A stretch of DNA of 64,000 nt from Chromobacterium subtsugae (GTDB taxonomy: Bacteria; Pseudomonadota; Gammaproteobacteria; Burkholderiales; Chromobacteriaceae): the NCBI RefSeq assembly GCF_001676875.1, contig NZ_JYKA01000003.1:248001-312000 (forward strand). The letters are read 5' to 3'. The notes below the pieces were generated by a model. That model made no database searches, had not been told where the DNA came from, and worked only from the letters and a program-made list of their open reading frames with translations. This document shows, in pieces, positions 17,438 through 30,810 of the stretch (position 1 is the stretch's first letter; each line of letters begins with the position of its first letter). Both the position numbers and the translations under genes were made by a program.

Positions 17438-19087
17438 ATGCTGACTTATTCCGCGCAGGCCAGTTCGCTGGCCAAGCCAACCGAGAAACCCTGGGTGCTG
17501 CTGCTGCTGTGCTTCATCTGGCTATGGCCGGGCATCCTGGGGCATGACCCCTGGAAACCGGACGAGCCTTTCGTGCTGGCGGCGGCGCAAGGCATGCTGC
17601 ATACCGGCAACTGGCTGTTGCCGACCCTGCAGGGCGCGCCGTATCTGGACAACCCTCCGCTCTATTACTGGCTGGCTGCCGGCTTGATCCGGCTGTTCTC
17701 GCCCTGGCTGCTGCCGGCGCATGACGCCGCCAGGCTGGCCACGCCGCTGCTGATGTCGCTGTCGCTGCTGTTGGCCGGCATGGCCGGCCGCGAGCTGATC
17801 GGCAGGCGTCATGGCCGCAGCGTGGTGATGATCTTGATAGGCTGCATCGGCCTGGTGGAGTCCGGCCACCAGCTGACGCCGATGATAGCGGGCTTTGCCG
17901 GCTTCGCCGCCGCCTTCTACGCGCTGGCGCTGGCGCTGCGCTCGCCTGGCCTGGCCGGCGCCATGCTGGCGGCTTCCAGCGTGGCGATTTTCCTGGGCGG
18001 AAGTCTGGCCGATCTGCTGCTGATCTGGCTGGCGGCGTTGCTGCTGCCGGCGTTCAGCGGCTGGCGCAACCGGCAGTACGCGATCACTCTGCTGCTGGCG
18101 CTGTTGCTGGCGGTGCCGGCCATCCTGGTATGGCCGATGCTGCTGCTGCGCGATTCGCCCGCGCTGTTCGCCGACTGGTGGGGCAATTACGCGCTGGGGC
18201 AGACCAGCGGCTTTCATCGTCTGCGGCTGTTTCATGATTTCGGCTATTACAGCCTGAACGCGCTGTGGTTCGCCTTCCCGGCCTGGCCGCTGGCCTTGTG
18301 GACGCTGCACCGCAATCGCTATCTGCAGTCGCCCAAGTTGCAGCTGCCATTGTTGTTTTCAGTGGTGATCGCGCTGGGCCTGACCCTGTCCGACCGGGCC
18401 AACATCACCGACGCGATGCCGCTGCTGCTGCCGCTAGCCGTGCTGGCCGCGGTGGAGCTGGACAGTTTGCGGCGCGGCGCGGCGGCTTTCCTCAACTGGT
18501 TCGCGTTGATGACTTGCGGCCTGTTCGGCCTGCTGGTGTGGCTGGGATGGGCGGCGATGAACTACGGCTGGCCCGAGCGCCTGGCCGGACGCGCGCAGTA
18601 TTTCAGCCCGTTCTACCAGCCGCATGTGTCGTGGTGGCAGGCCGGCGGCGCGCTGGCGGCCACGCTGGCGTGGCTGTGGGCGTTGACGCGGCCGCACTTG
18701 CGCGGGCGCCAGGCCATCACCAACTGGGCGGCGGGGCTGACCTTGCTGTGGGGCCTGGGCATGACTTTATGGCTGCCCTGGTTCGATGCCGCCAAGAGCT
18801 ATCGTCCGGTGGTGGCCGCCATGGAGGCCAAGCTGCCCGCCGACGCGCGCTGCGTCGCCACCGAAAGCCGCAACCGCCTGGCGCAGATCAGCTGGCGCTA
18901 TTACGCGGGGATGGATCTGGTATCGTTCCCGGCCGGCGAGACGCCTCCCTGCGATTATTGGCTGATCGTGCGGGACAAGAGCGAAGGCATGGCGGAACCC
19001 GGCTGGCAAGTGCTGTGGGTGGGCCACCGTCCGCGCGAACAGAACATGACTTTCGCGCTGCTCAGGCGCCTGCCGACGGCGCAGTAG
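17438..19087 (+). CDS. ArnT/PMT-family membrane glycosyltransferase
   Basis: 549 residues, about a dozen membrane segments. The first periplasmic loop holds the GT-C acidic motif: Asp37 in GHDPW and Asp42-Glu43 in PDEPFVLAAAQ, followed by YLDNPPLYYWLAA, both diagnostic for ArnT and related polyprenyl-phosphate sugar transferases. The C-terminal 100 residues form a periplasmic domain. ArnT adds aminoarabinose to lipid A; here there are no arn genes nearby, so the sugar and acceptor (lipid A, protein or glycan) are open. Alone, with its own terminator. Confidence 0.8.
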   Translation: MLTYSAQASSLAKPTEKPWVLLLLCFIWLWPGILGHDPWKPDEPFVLAAAQGMLHTGNWLLPTLQGAPYLDNPPLYYWLAAGLIRLFSPWLLPAHDAARLATPLLMSLSLLLAGMAGRELIGRRHGRSVVMILIGCIGLVESGHQLTPMIAGFAGFAAAFYALALALRSPGLAGAMLAASSVAIFLGGSLADLLLIWLAALLLPAFSGWRNRQYAITLLLALLLAVPAILVWPMLLLRDSPALFADWWGNYALGQTSGFHRLRLFHDFGYYSLNALWFAFPAWPLALWTLHRNRYLQSPKLQLPLLFSVVIALGLTLSDRANITDAMPLLLPLAVLAAVELDSLRRGAAAFLNWFALMTCGLFGLLVWLGWAAMNYGWPERLAGRAQYFSPFYQPHVSWWQAGGALAATLAWLWALTRPHLRGRQAITNWAAGLTLLWGLGMTLWLPWFDAAKSYRPVVAAMEAKLPADARCVATESRNRLAQISWRYYAGMDLVSFPAGETPPCDYWLIVRDKSEGMAEPGWQVLWVGHRPREQNMTFALLRRLPTAQ

Positions 19088-19105
19088 GACTGCAACAAGC
19101 TGGCG

Positions 19106-19142
19106 AAGCCATTCCGGCTGGCGCCGGGATGGCTTTTGTTTT
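19106..19142 (+). terminator. Rho-independent terminator of the glycosyltransferase gene
   Basis: AAGCCATTCCGG pairs with CCGGGATGGCTT over 12 bp (one G-U pair), loop of 6, then TTGTTTT. Confidence 0.8.
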
Positions 19143-19504
19143 GGGATGGCCGAAGTTTCGCGCGGATTGCCCCGGCTTGGCCCGGGCAATGGCTTTTTCT
19201 TGCGGCGGCCGCTTTGGCGCGGCCTCGGCCGGAGCGGCTTTTCCCGATCGGGATGTTCCTGCGCGCGGCGTCATGGATGCGCGAGCAGCGGGATCCGCGA
19301 GATCCTCTTGTTTACCATACCCTGCCAGACTGTCTTGTCATCCACCGCGTAGCGCCAGCATTGGGCGCCGGGGTCGGCCAGGCAAATCGACAGGGCCTTT
19401 TTCATCGCATCGGCATCATGGCTGATCCGGCGCCAGCCGCCGCGCTGGTGGGTCGCCAATGCCTTGGGACTGGCCGCCTGCAAATACGAGCTATCCCGGC
19501 CGGC
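19143..19504. other. Intergenic stretch with one doubtful small ORF
   Basis: No firm gene. A minus-strand frame at 19271-19483 could encode up to 70 residues with a reasonable-looking core (ADPGAQCWRYAVDDKTVWQG), but it would need a TTG start and has no good ribosome site, and I recognise no family. It may be a small hypothetical gene or a decayed one. Confidence 0.3.
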
Positions 19505-20353
19505 TCATTCCATTTGCAGGCCGGCGAGAATATGGGCTTGCTGGGTTTCGGAAATCGGCAGCACCGAGACCAGCTTTTCCTTGGCGACGCCGGGAATATA
19601 TTGGGAGATATTGCCGATGTCGGACGGCAGGGCCGGATTGTCGGGGTTCTGCATCAGATGCCGGGCGCAGTCGATGGCGATTTGGGCGATATGCGTGCGC
19701 GGCCTGTCGACGCCGCGGATCAACTGGCTGATCATCTGCGGCAATTGCCAGATGTCGGCCAGGGCCAGCGTCAATTGCCGAAACGTGAATCCGGCGGTAT
19801 TCAATTGCGCCAGGCCAGTTCGGTTGGCGCGTCCGGCTTCGAATTCCGCGATGGCCTGGGCCGGCAACTCCGGCGCGAAATGCCATAACAGCAATTCGCC
19901 CGTTTCGGAAAGCAGCGTGGCCAGGGAGATTTCTTCGGGGGAGGTGTCGGAGCGGAAATTCGACCAGGCCCGCGCGATGCCGGACGCCAGGACTGCGGTG
20001 GCCACGGCGGCTTTCCAGCCCGGGTGGTTCACCGCCACGACCGGGCTTCTGGAGATCAGCGAATACAACTCATCGCTGCCGAGCTGGAGTATGGCGCCCA
20101 ACTGGGTGGTAGTTTCCTTGCCGAGGCGTCTGGAGCGATGCCGTTCGGCTTCTATCAGCAATTTGAGGGCGAGATAGGGGTCGTCGTGCACCATGTCCAC
20201 CAGTTCCCGCGGCGAAAACTCAGGCGCGTCGTTTCCCTGGGATTTCAGCGCCTGGAAACTATCTCTCGTCGCCGATAAAACGGGTATGTCCTTGTCTTTC
20301 AGATAGGCTGCCCATTGTTCAATACCCCAGCTTTGCTGGTGCCGGCTCAACAT
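19505..20353 (-). CDS. HDOD-like domain protein
   Basis: 282 residues from the ATG at 20353, chosen because GGAG lies 7 bases upstream; an in-frame start 66 bases earlier lacks one. The profile of helices and the segments ELVDMVHDDPYLALKLL, LQLGSDELYSLI and TLLSETGELLLWHFAPELP follow the HDOD domain (a catalytically silent HD relative found in signalling proteins), where DP-LA-LL and LG---- are the usual landmarks. No catalytic HD pair is evident. Likely a cytoplasmic signal-transduction adaptor; partner unknown. Moderately confident. Confidence 0.6.
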   Translation of the reverse strand: MLSRHQQSWGIEQWAAYLKDKDIPVLSATRDSFQALKSQGNDAPEFSPRELVDMVHDDPYLALKLLIEAERHRSRRLGKETTTQLGAILQLGSDELYSLISRSPVVAVNHPGWKAAVATAVLASGIARAWSNFRSDTSPEEISLATLLSETGELLLWHFAPELPAQAIAEFEAGRANRTGLAQLNTAGFTFRQLTLALADIWQLPQMISQLIRGVDRPRTHIAQIAIDCARHLMQNPDNPALPSDIGNISQYIPGVAKEKLVSVLPISETQQAHILAGLQME

Positions 20354-20584
20354 GTTTCCGCTCCGAAAATCGCTGCGCTTCGCTTGCTGGCGCGATGGGC
20401 GGATTCCGCTTGCGTCCACGCAATCCGCCGCTGCTCAAAAGCGCTTGTATTCATGATAATTCAGTTCAGCGCATCCCGTGTTTGAAAGCATGCCGATAGC
20501 GCCCTGATTTGGCGCATTTGGCGGATTTTGGAATGAAATGGTCGCGTCGGCGCGGTTTGGCCGGGCGCTTGGCTATCGAGCGGC

Positions 20585-20610
20585 CAAAAAAACGAGGGCT
20601 GCCGCCCTCG
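20585..20610 (-). terminator. Rho-independent terminator of the liu operon
   Basis: CGAGGGC (20593-20599) and GCCCTCG (20604-20610) with a 4-base loop; seven T follow on the minus strand. It ends the whole liuA-to-aacS run. Confidence 0.88.
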
Positions 20611-20636
20611 TCCTTTTCATGGCATGCCGCCGATGT

Positions 20637-22598
<1,962 letters not shown>

Positions 22599-22660
22599 GG
22601 TTTCTCCTGTGGCGCGGCCCGTGGTTGTTGATCTTGCTTGTGCGGGCGCGCCGGTTTGTA

Positions 22661-23554
22661 TCAGGCCTGGCGTCCGAGCGCGTGCGCGAGCTTGGACGCG
22701 GGCGGCTTGCCCAGCGCATCGCTGACGTGCCAGGCGGCGGCCACCAGTTTAGTCAGATCGATGCCAGTGTGGTAGCCCTCGCCGCGCAGCAGATAGGCGA
22801 CGTCCTCGCTGGCGACGTTGCCGGAGGCGCCCTTGGCGTACGGGCAGCCGCCCAGGCCGGCGACCGAGGCGTCGAACACCCGGATGCCAGCGTTGAGGGC
22901 TTCGCGGATATTGGCGATGGCCATGCCGTAGGTGTCGTGGAAATGCCCGGCCAGCCGCGCGGCCGGCGCGGTTTTCAGCACGGCGTCCAGCATCTGGTGC
23001 ACCGAGGCCGGGGTGCCCACGCCTATGGTGTCGCCCAGCGACACTTCGTAGCAACCCATGTCCAGCAGGGTTTGCGTCACTTCGGCCACCTTGGCCGGCG
23101 CGATCGGGCCTTCGTAGGGGCAGCCCACCACGCAGGACACGTAGCCGCGCACGCGGAGCTTCTCCGCCTGGGCGCGCCGCATCACCGATTCGAAGCGCTG
23201 CAGGCTTTCGGCGATGCTGGCGTTGATGTTTTTCCGGCTGAAGCTCTCGCTGGCGGCGCCGAATACCGCGATCTCGCGCGCGCCGGCCTCCAGCGCGGCG
23301 TCCAGTCCCTGGTCGTTGGGCACCAGCACCGGATAGGCGACGGCGCCGCCAAGGTCCAGAGCCTTGAGCACTTCGGCGCTGTCCGCCATTTGCGGCACCC
23401 ACTTGGGCGAGACGAAGGCGCCGGCCTCGATGGCGGAGAGGCCGGCGTCGGCCAGCCGGCGGATCAGTTCCAGCTTGACGGCCAGCGGCACCAGCTGTTT
23501 TTCGTTCTGCAGCCCGTCGCGCGGGCCGACTTCCACAATCTTCACGTGTTGCAT
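22661..23554 (-). CDS. liuE: Hydroxymethylglutaryl-CoA lyase
   Basis: 297 residues, cleaves HMG-CoA to acetoacetate and acetyl-CoA. The TIM-barrel enzyme shows VEVGPRDGLQNE (8-18, Asp13 metal ligand), HFHDTYG (204-210) and the catalytic-cysteine loop GLGGCPYAKGASGN (Cys237), all intact. Its start overlaps the end of the GyrI-like gene by 13 bases, which suggests translational coupling. Also called mvaB. Confidence 0.95.
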   Translation of the reverse strand: MQHVKIVEVGPRDGLQNEKQLVPLAVKLELIRRLADAGLSAIEAGAFVSPKWVPQMADSAEVLKALDLGGAVAYPVLVPNDQGLDAALEAGAREIAVFGAASESFSRKNINASIAESLQRFESVMRRAQAEKLRVRGYVSCVVGCPYEGPIAPAKVAEVTQTLLDMGCYEVSLGDTIGVGTPASVHQMLDAVLKTAPAARLAGHFHDTYGMAIANIREALNAGIRVFDASVAGLGGCPYAKGASGNVASEDVAYLLRGEGYHTGIDLTKLVAAAWHVSDALGKPPASKLAHALGRQA

Positions 23555-24075
23555 GGTTTTCCTTGGCGCAGCTTGGGCTGAATCGGGAGGTAGATGTCCA
23601 TCTGGAGGCGGGTCTGGCCTGGCGCGCAGCGTCCGTCGTAGCGCTCAAAGACATCGCCGGGCGCATGCTGCCAGTCGGCGGAAGCAGGCAACCAGTCCTG
23701 GTAGATGCGTTGCCAGGTCTGAGCGATGCGCTGGCCGAACTCGGCGGGGCCGGCGGCCGGCGGGGTGGTGAAAACGGCGTATCTGGCAGGGGGCAGACGC
23801 CGTCGTTCGACGCCGGGAGGCAGGGCGGCCGCGTCCGGGCATTCGATGGCGATCAGATAGCGGAAGCCGCCGCCGGCGGGGTCGAAATCGTAGACCACGC
23901 CGTACTCCGCGGCATGGGGCAGGCGCAGCGCATCCAGCAGCGGCTGGCGCAGGCGGGCGGCGTAGTCCGCCCAGAAAGCGGGGATGTCGCGCAGATTGTC
24001 GCCGTCCGCCTTGCGGGTGGCGATGCTGTGGCCCGCCAGCGCCAAGCCGGGGCAGTCGATGATGGCAGCTTCCAT
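23542..24075 (-). CDS. GyrI-like/AraC effector-binding domain protein
   Basis: 177 residues with the two-fold SHS2 layout of GyrI-like small-molecule-binding domains: an opening beta strand and LALAGHS motif, a YGVVYDFDP-like strand, RRLPPARYAVFTTPP in the middle, and the closing DGRC....MDIYLPI. There is no DNA-binding domain. Its place between liuD and liuE, overlapping the latter, suggests it binds or detoxifies a pathway acyl compound, but that is inference only. Confidence 0.7.
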   Translation of the reverse strand: MEAAIIDCPGLALAGHSIATRKADGDNLRDIPAFWADYAARLRQPLLDALRLPHAAEYGVVYDFDPAGGGFRYLIAIECPDAAALPPGVERRRLPPARYAVFTTPPAAGPAEFGQRIAQTWQRIYQDWLPASADWQHAPGDVFERYDGRCAPGQTRLQMDIYLPIQPKLRQGKPCNT

Positions 24076-24098
24076 GCCGGCTTCCTTGTTGGGTTTCG

Positions 24099-24581
24099 TT
24101 ACCAGGCGCGGTCCAGGTCTTCGGCGTAGAAGCGCAGCGTTTGCCGATGGTTCTGGATGCCGGCGTCGCCGCTGGTGCCGGCCAGCAGCTGCAGCAGGCT
24201 TTGCGTGGCTTCCTTGTGCTGGCCGCGGTTGTACAAGGCCATCGCCAGGAAAGCCTGTAAGGCCGAGTTGTCCGGGAAATGCTGCAGGCCGTGGCGCAAG
24301 GCGGCTTCCGCGTCGGCGTACTGCCCCAGCGCCCGCAGGCTGCTGCCCAGGCCCAGCCAGGCGTGGGCGGCGTTGTCGCCGCTCAGGCCTAGCTCCAGCG
24401 CTTGCTGGTAATGCGGAATGGCCGCGGCCTCCAGCCCCATGCCATCGTGGATGCAGGCGGTCAGATAATGCAGATCGGCGTGCTGTGGCTGGTGCTGCAG
24501 CAATTCCAGCGCCTGTTTGCGAGCGGCGTCGTGCTCGCCGCGAGCGCGCAATTGCTGAATTTTCTCCAGAGCGATATGCAT
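24099..24581 (-). CDS. TPR-repeat protein
   Basis: 160 residues, almost all helical, with about three tetratricopeptide units recognisable by W/G/Y/A/P spacing (LHYLTACIHDGMGLEAAAIPHYQQAL, AWLGLGSSLRALGQYADAEAAL, LQAFLAMALYNRGQHKEATQSL; each here is a fragment of one 34-residue repeat). No signal peptide. TPRs mediate protein contacts. Found inside the liu operon, 34 bases after liuD; a role in assembling or regulating the carboxylase is possible but unproven. Confidence 0.75.
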   Translation of the reverse strand: MHIALEKIQQLRARGEHDAARKQALELLQHQPQHADLHYLTACIHDGMGLEAAAIPHYQQALELGLSGDNAAHAWLGLGSSLRALGQYADAEAALRHGLQHFPDNSALQAFLAMALYNRGQHKEATQSLLQLLAGTSGDAGIQNHRQTLRFYAEDLDRAW

Positions 24582-24615
24582 GGTGTCGATTCCTTTTTAT
24601 GCATTAATGACTAAG

Positions 24616-26560
<1,945 letters not shown>

Positions 26561-26571
<11 letters not shown>

Positions 26572-26692
26572 GGCGGTCTCCCGCGGCGAAACCGCCCTGG
26601 CGCTGGGGCGCCGGCAGGCGATGTTGCTTCGCAGCTGCGCAGCCTTGCGGCTGCTGGTCGCCTCTGTTTGCGATCAGTATCTTGTTGAACAT
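26561..26692 (-). repeat. Duplicated liuD start forming a 43-codon leader ORF
   Basis: About 36 bases around the liuD ATG recur 121 bases upstream with few changes, so an ATG at 26692 opens MFNKILIANRGD and runs out of frame for 43 codons, stopping on a TAA inside codons 3-4 of liuD (11-base overlap). AGGA precedes this ATG at normal distance. The middle contains GCAGCC/GGCTGC (26639-26654) and a GCAGCTGC palindrome. Either a scar of local duplication or a leader peptide coupled to liuD translation. Confidence 0.65.
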
Positions 26693-26705
26693 GGCTTTGT
26701 CCTGG

Positions 26706-27494
26706 TTATTCCTGCCACTTCGGCGCGCGTTTCTCGAAGAACGACGCCAGCCCCTCGCGCGCCTCGTCGCCGGCGCGGATGGAGGCGATGCGGCCGGCGG
26801 TGTGCTCCAGCAATTGGTCGTCCCACGGCGAGCCTTCCCGCAGCTCGGCCAGCAACAGCTTGGCTTCGCGCAGCGCGCCCGGCGCGCCCTTGGCTAGCTC
26901 TTCGGCGATTTCGGCCACCCGCTGGTCCAGCAGTTCTTCGCTGACCAGCTCGTGGATCAGCCCCAGCTTCAGCGCGGTGCCGGCGGGGATGCGCTCGGCG
27001 GAGAGGAAATAGCGCCGCGCCTGGCGCGGGCCGATGGCGTCGGCGACATAGGGGCCGATGGTCGCGGGGATCAGGCCCAGCCGCACTTCGGTCAGCGCGA
27101 ACTTGGCGGCGTCGGTGGCGATGGCGATGTCGCAAACCGCCGCCAGGCCGGTGCCGCCAGCCATCGCCGCGCCGTGGATGCGGGCGATCACCGGCTTGGC
27201 GCTGCGGTAGACGGCCTTCAGCATGGCGGCCAGCTTTTGCGCGTCGGCCAGGTTTTCGGCTTCGCTGTAGCCGGCGGCGCGCCGCATCCAGTCCAGGTCT
27301 GCGCCGGCGCAGAAGCTCTTGCCGCGGCCGGCCAGCACGATCACGCGGACGTCTTGCTTGCGGTTCAGCTGGCGCATCGCCTCGGTCAGCTCGGCGATCA
27401 GCACTTCGTTCAGCGCGTTGTGCAGCTCCGGCCGGTTCAGCCAGACGGTGGCTACCTTGCCGGCTTGCTCGATTTGCAGCGTGGTGTGGCTCAT
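26706..27494 (-). CDS. liuC: Methylglutaconyl-CoA hydratase (enoyl-CoA hydratase family)
   Basis: 262 residues from the second of two adjacent ATGs (27494), 6 bases after AAGGAG that overlaps the liuB stop. Crotonase fold: AGRGKSFCAGADLDWM supplies the first oxyanion residue, and HGAAMAGGTGLAAVCDIAIATDAAKFALTEVRLG (parts of it) the second with the catalytic Glu region. It hydrates 3-methylglutaconyl-CoA to HMG-CoA; assignment among crotonases comes from operon context. Confidence 0.9.
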   Translation of the reverse strand: MSHTTLQIEQAGKVATVWLNRPELHNALNEVLIAELTEAMRQLNRKQDVRVIVLAGRGKSFCAGADLDWMRRAAGYSEAENLADAQKLAAMLKAVYRSAKPVIARIHGAAMAGGTGLAAVCDIAIATDAAKFALTEVRLGLIPATIGPYVADAIGPRQARRYFLSAERIPAGTALKLGLIHELVSEELLDQRVAEIAEELAKGAPGALREAKLLLAELREGSPWDDQLLEHTAGRIASIRAGDEAREGLASFFEKRAPKWQE

Positions 27495-27504
27495 CATCCG
27501 CTCC

Positions 27505-29103
27505 TTACATCCGGAACACGCCGAAGCGCGTGGCTTCGACCGGGGCCGACAACGCGGCATCCAGCGCCAGCGCCAGCACGTCGCGGGTCTGGGCCGGGTC
27601 GATCACGCCGTCGTCCCACAAGCGGGCGCTGGCGTAATAGGGGTGGCCTTGTTCTTCGTACTGCTGGCGCACCGGGGCTTTCAGCGCCTCTTCCTGTTCA
27701 GCCGTGAAGGCGTCGCCCAGTTGTTCCTTCTTCACCTGCGCCAGCACGCCGGCGGCCTGTTCGCCGCCCATCACCGAGATGCGGCTGTTCGGCCACATCC
27801 ACAAAAAGCGCGGCGAGTAGGCGCGGCCGCACATGCCGTAGTTGCCGGCGCCGAAGCTGCCGCCTATCAGCACAGTGAACTTGGGCACCTTGGCGCAGGC
27901 CACCGCGGTCACCAGCTTGGCGCCGTCCTTGGCGATGCCGCCGTTCTCGTACTTCTTGCCCACCATGAAGCCGGTGATGTTCTGCAGGAAGATCAGCGGA
28001 ATGCCGCGCTGGCAGCACAGCTCGACGAAGTGCGCGCCCTTCAGCGCCGATTCGCTGAACAGGATGCCGTTGTTGGCGAGGATGCCGACGCGATAGCCGT
28101 TCAAACGGGCAAAGCCCGTGATTAATGTGGTCCCGTAGTTCTGCTTGAATTCGTCGAAGTCCGAATCGTCCACCAGCCGGGCGATGATCTCGCGCACATC
28201 GAACGGCTTTTTCAGATCGGCCGGGATCACGCCGTAGATTTCCTCGGCGGCGTAGCGCGGCGGTTTGGGCTCGGCGCGGTCGAGTTCGCCTTGTTTCTTC
28301 CAGTTCAGGTCCGACACGATGCGGCGGGCGATGGCCAGCGCATGGGCGTCGCTTTGCGCCAGGTGGTCGGCCACGCCGGAGATTTTGGCGTGCACGTCGC
28401 CGCCGCCCAATTCCTCGGCGCTGACCACCTCGCCGGTGGCGGCGCGCACCAAGGGCGGGCCGCCCAGGAAGATGGTGCCCTGTTCCTTGACGATGACGGT
28501 TTCGTCGCTCATCGCCGGCACATAGGCGCCGCCGGCGGTGCAGCTGCCCATCACCACGGCGATCTGCGGAATGCCGGCGGCGGACAGATTGGCCTGGTTG
28601 TAGAAGATGCGGCCGAAGTGGTCGCGGTCCGGAAATACCTCGTCCTGCAGCGGCAGGAAGGCGCCGCCGGAATCCACCAGGTAGACGCAGGGCAAGCGAT
28701 TGTCGCGGGCGATTTCCTGCGCGCGCAGATGCTTCTTCACCGTCATCGGGTAATAGGTGCCGCCCTTGACCGTGGCGTCGTTGGCGATGATCAGGCAGTC
28801 GATGCCGGAAATGCGGCCGATGCCGGCGATCACGCCCGCGCCGGGCGCGTCGCCGCCATACATGTTGTAGGCGGCTAGCTGGGACAGCTCCAGGAACGGC
28901 GCGCCGGGGTCCAGCAGCAGGTCGATGCGCTCGCGCGGCAGCAGTTTGCCGCGCGCGGTGTGCTTGGCGCGGGCTTTTTCGCCGCCGCCCCACGCCGCCT
29001 GGGCGACTTTTTGTTTCAGATCGTCCACCAGCGCGCGCATCTTGTCGGTGTTGGCGACAAAGTCCGCGGCGCGCGGCGACAGCTTGGATTCGAGGATGGG
29101 CAT
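27505..29103 (-). CDS. liuB: Methylcrotonyl-CoA carboxylase, carboxyltransferase beta subunit
   Basis: 532 residues, tandem crotonase-like carboxyltransferase halves. Landmarks are [22 protein letters not shown] near the N-terminus (usual start of the family), [30 protein letters not shown] and, in the second half, [16 protein letters not shown] that binds biotin/acyl-CoA. Partner of LiuD in a dodecameric holoenzyme. Separated from the preceding NTF2-like gene by 13 bases. Confidence 0.94.
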   Translation of the reverse strand: MPILESKLSPRAADFVANTDKMRALVDDLKQKVAQAAWGGGEKARAKHTARGKLLPRERIDLLLDPGAPFLELSQLAAYNMYGGDAPGAGVIAGIGRISGIDCLIIANDATVKGGTYYPMTVKKHLRAQEIARDNRLPCVYLVDSGGAFLPLQDEVFPDRDHFGRIFYNQANLSAAGIPQIAVVMGSCTAGGAYVPAMSDETVIVKEQGTIFLGGPPLVRAATGEVVSAEELGGGDVHAKISGVADHLAQSDAHALAIARRIVSDLNWKKQGELDRAEPKPPRYAAEEIYGVIPADLKKPFDVREIIARLVDDSDFDEFKQNYGTTLITGFARLNGYRVGILANNGILFSESALKGAHFVELCCQRGIPLIFLQNITGFMVGKKYENGGIAKDGAKLVTAVACAKVPKFTVLIGGSFGAGNYGMCGRAYSPRFLWMWPNSRISVMGGEQAAGVLAQVKKEQLGDAFTAEQEEALKAPVRQQYEEQGHPYYASARLWDDGVIDPAQTRDVLALALDAALSAPVEATRFGVFRM

Positions 29104-29116
29104 GTGGTTTACCTTG

Positions 29117-29461
29117 TCATTCGGCGTCGACGAACCAGACGGCTGCTATCAATCCATCGGCGTTGATATCGTAGATGGCGACGGCGCGAAAGCGGTTTTC
29201 GCCGTCCAGCGTCACCTCCTCGTGGTCGATGACGCGGCTGCCCTGCACGATGCGGTGCAGCAGCGCGGCGTGCAGCTTGGGCAGGTTGAAGCGCTTGCCG
29301 GCGTAGTGGTCGGCCAGCGCGGCGCGGCCGGATAGGCTCAGCGCCATGGACGGCAGGCGGTAGACCTTGACGTCTTCGGCGTAGCAGGCGGCGAAGGCCT
29401 CGAGATTGCGGGCGTTGTAGGCGTCCAGCTGGGCCTGGACGATGCGTTCGGCGGCGTTCAT
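29117..29461 (-). CDS. NTF2-like (SnoaL-type) small protein
   Basis: 114 residues with the cone-shaped NTF2-like pattern: helix with [34 protein letters not shown], then a GR-ALADHY helix and three long strands ending in [13 protein letters not shown]. Such proteins are steroid-isomerase-like enzymes or ligand binders. It sits between liuA and liuB, which is not standard for liu clusters I know, and just below a Correia-like element. Function unknown. Confidence 0.75.
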   Translation of the reverse strand: MNAAERIVQAQLDAYNARNLEAFAACYAEDVKVYRLPSMALSLSGRAALADHYAGKRFNLPKLHAALLHRIVQGSRVIDHEEVTLDGENRFRAVAIYDINADGLIAAVWFVDAE

Positions 29462-29489
29462 GTTTTGGTTTTCCTCGGTATGGCCGGGG

Positions 29490-29590
29490 CATGGTTGGAA
29501 AAATCGTCCGAGACAAGGCGCGCCGCCGCAGACAGTACAAATAGTACGGCCAGGCGGCGCAACGCCGTATCGGACGATTTAGCCACCATG
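29490..29590. mobile_element. Correia-like (CREE/nemis-type) miniature inverted-repeat element
   Basis: 101 bases bounded by inverted ends reading CATGGT..GG..AAATCGTCCGA from both sides. The core on the minus strand contains TACGGCGTTGC, GTACTATTTGTACTGTCTGC (29528-29547) and CGCCTTGTC in the same order and spacing as the short Correia element of Neisseria, whose ends are TATAGTGGATTAA. The ends here share the GTGG and AA parts. It starts one base after the liuA stop and ends 28 bases before the next ATG, so it is transcribed within the operon. No transposase. Confidence 0.85.
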
Positions 29591-29591
29591 C

Positions 29592-30761
29592 TTATCGGGT
29601 TTCGGCCATCAGTTCGCGGCCGATCAGCCAGCGGCGGATCTCGCTGGTGCCGGCGCCGATCTCGTACAGCTTGGCGTCGCGCAGCAGGCGGCCAGTGGCG
29701 TATTCGTTGATGTAGCCGTTGCCGCCCAGGCACTGGATGGCGTCCAGCGCCAGCTGGGTGGCGTTCTCGGCCGCGTACAGGATGGCGCCGGCGGCGTCCT
29801 TGCGGGTCTGGCGGCCGGTTTCGCCGCGGTCCAGCGCCTGGCCCACGGCATAGACGTAGGCGCGGCTGGCGGACAGCTTGACGTACATGTCCGCCAGCTT
29901 GCCCTGCATCAGCTGGAAGTCGCCGATGGGCTGGCCGAACTGGCTGCGGTCGTTCAGATAGGGCACCACGATGTCCAGGCTGGCCTGCATGATGCCCAGC
30001 GGGCCGGCGGCCAGCACCGAGCGCTCGTAATCCAGGCCGCTCATCAGCACTTTCACGCCATTGCCTTCGCCGCCCAGCACGTTTTCTTCCGGCACGAAAC
30101 AGTTGTCGAAGAAGATCGGGTAGGTGTTGGAGCCGCGCATGCCCAGCTTGTCCAGCTTGCTGCCGTGGCTGAAGCCGGCGAAGGACTTTTCAATGATGAA
30201 GGCGGTGATGCCCTTGGGACCGGCGTTGACGTCGGTTTTGGCGTATACAACCAGCGTGTCGGCGTCGCCGCCGTTGGTGATCCACATCTTGCTGCCGTTC
30301 AGCAGGTAGCCGCCGTCAGTCTTGTCGGCCTTCAGCTTCATGCTGACCACGTCGGAGCCGGCGTTCGGTTCGGACATCGCCAGCGCGCCGACGTGCTCGC
30401 CGGAGACCAGCTTGGGCAGGTATTTCGCGCGCTGTGCGTCGTTGCCGTTCTTGTAGATCTGGTTGACGCACAGATTGGAGTGCGCGCCGTAAGACAGGCC
30501 CACCGAGGCGCTGGCGCGGCTGATTTCCTCCATCGCGATCATGTGGGCGAGGTAGCCCATGTCCACGCCGCCGTACTGCTCGCCGACGGTGATGCCGAGC
30601 AAGCCCAGCTCGCCGAACTTGCGCCACAGATCGGCCGGGAACAAGTTGTCCTGGTCGATGGCGGCGGCGCGCGGGGCGATTTCGCGATCGGCGAAGTCGC
30701 GCACCGATTCGCGCAGGAGGTCGTAAGTCTCGCCGAAGGCGAAGCGCAGGCTGCTGTACAT
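29592..30761 (-). CDS. liuA: Isovaleryl-CoA dehydrogenase
   Basis: 389 residues from the ATG at 30761 (GAGGAG 7 bases before); 17 upstream codons are excluded. FAD acyl-CoA dehydrogenase: [12 protein letters not shown] for the FAD/substrate site, [11 protein letters not shown], the catalytic glutamate in [13 protein letters not shown] (isovaleryl type, on helix G) and [22 protein letters not shown] at the C-terminus. It oxidises isovaleryl-CoA to 3-methylcrotonyl-CoA, the first committed step. First gene of the operon. Confidence 0.94.
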   Translation of the reverse strand: MYSSLRFAFGETYDLLRESVRDFADREIAPRAAAIDQDNLFPADLWRKFGELGLLGITVGEQYGGVDMGYLAHMIAMEEISRASASVGLSYGAHSNLCVNQIYKNGNDAQRAKYLPKLVSGEHVGALAMSEPNAGSDVVSMKLKADKTDGGYLLNGSKMWITNGGDADTLVVYAKTDVNAGPKGITAFIIEKSFAGFSHGSKLDKLGMRGSNTYPIFFDNCFVPEENVLGGEGNGVKVLMSGLDYERSVLAAGPLGIMQASLDIVVPYLNDRSQFGQPIGDFQLMQGKLADMYVKLSASRAYVYAVGQALDRGETGRQTRKDAAGAILYAAENATQLALDAIQCLGGNGYINEYATGRLLRDAKLYEIGAGTSEIRRWLIGRELMAETR

Positions 30762-30810
30762 GGAATTCTCCTCGTTGGGCGTGCGGCGCGGCTGGCGGCG
30801 CCTGATGAGC

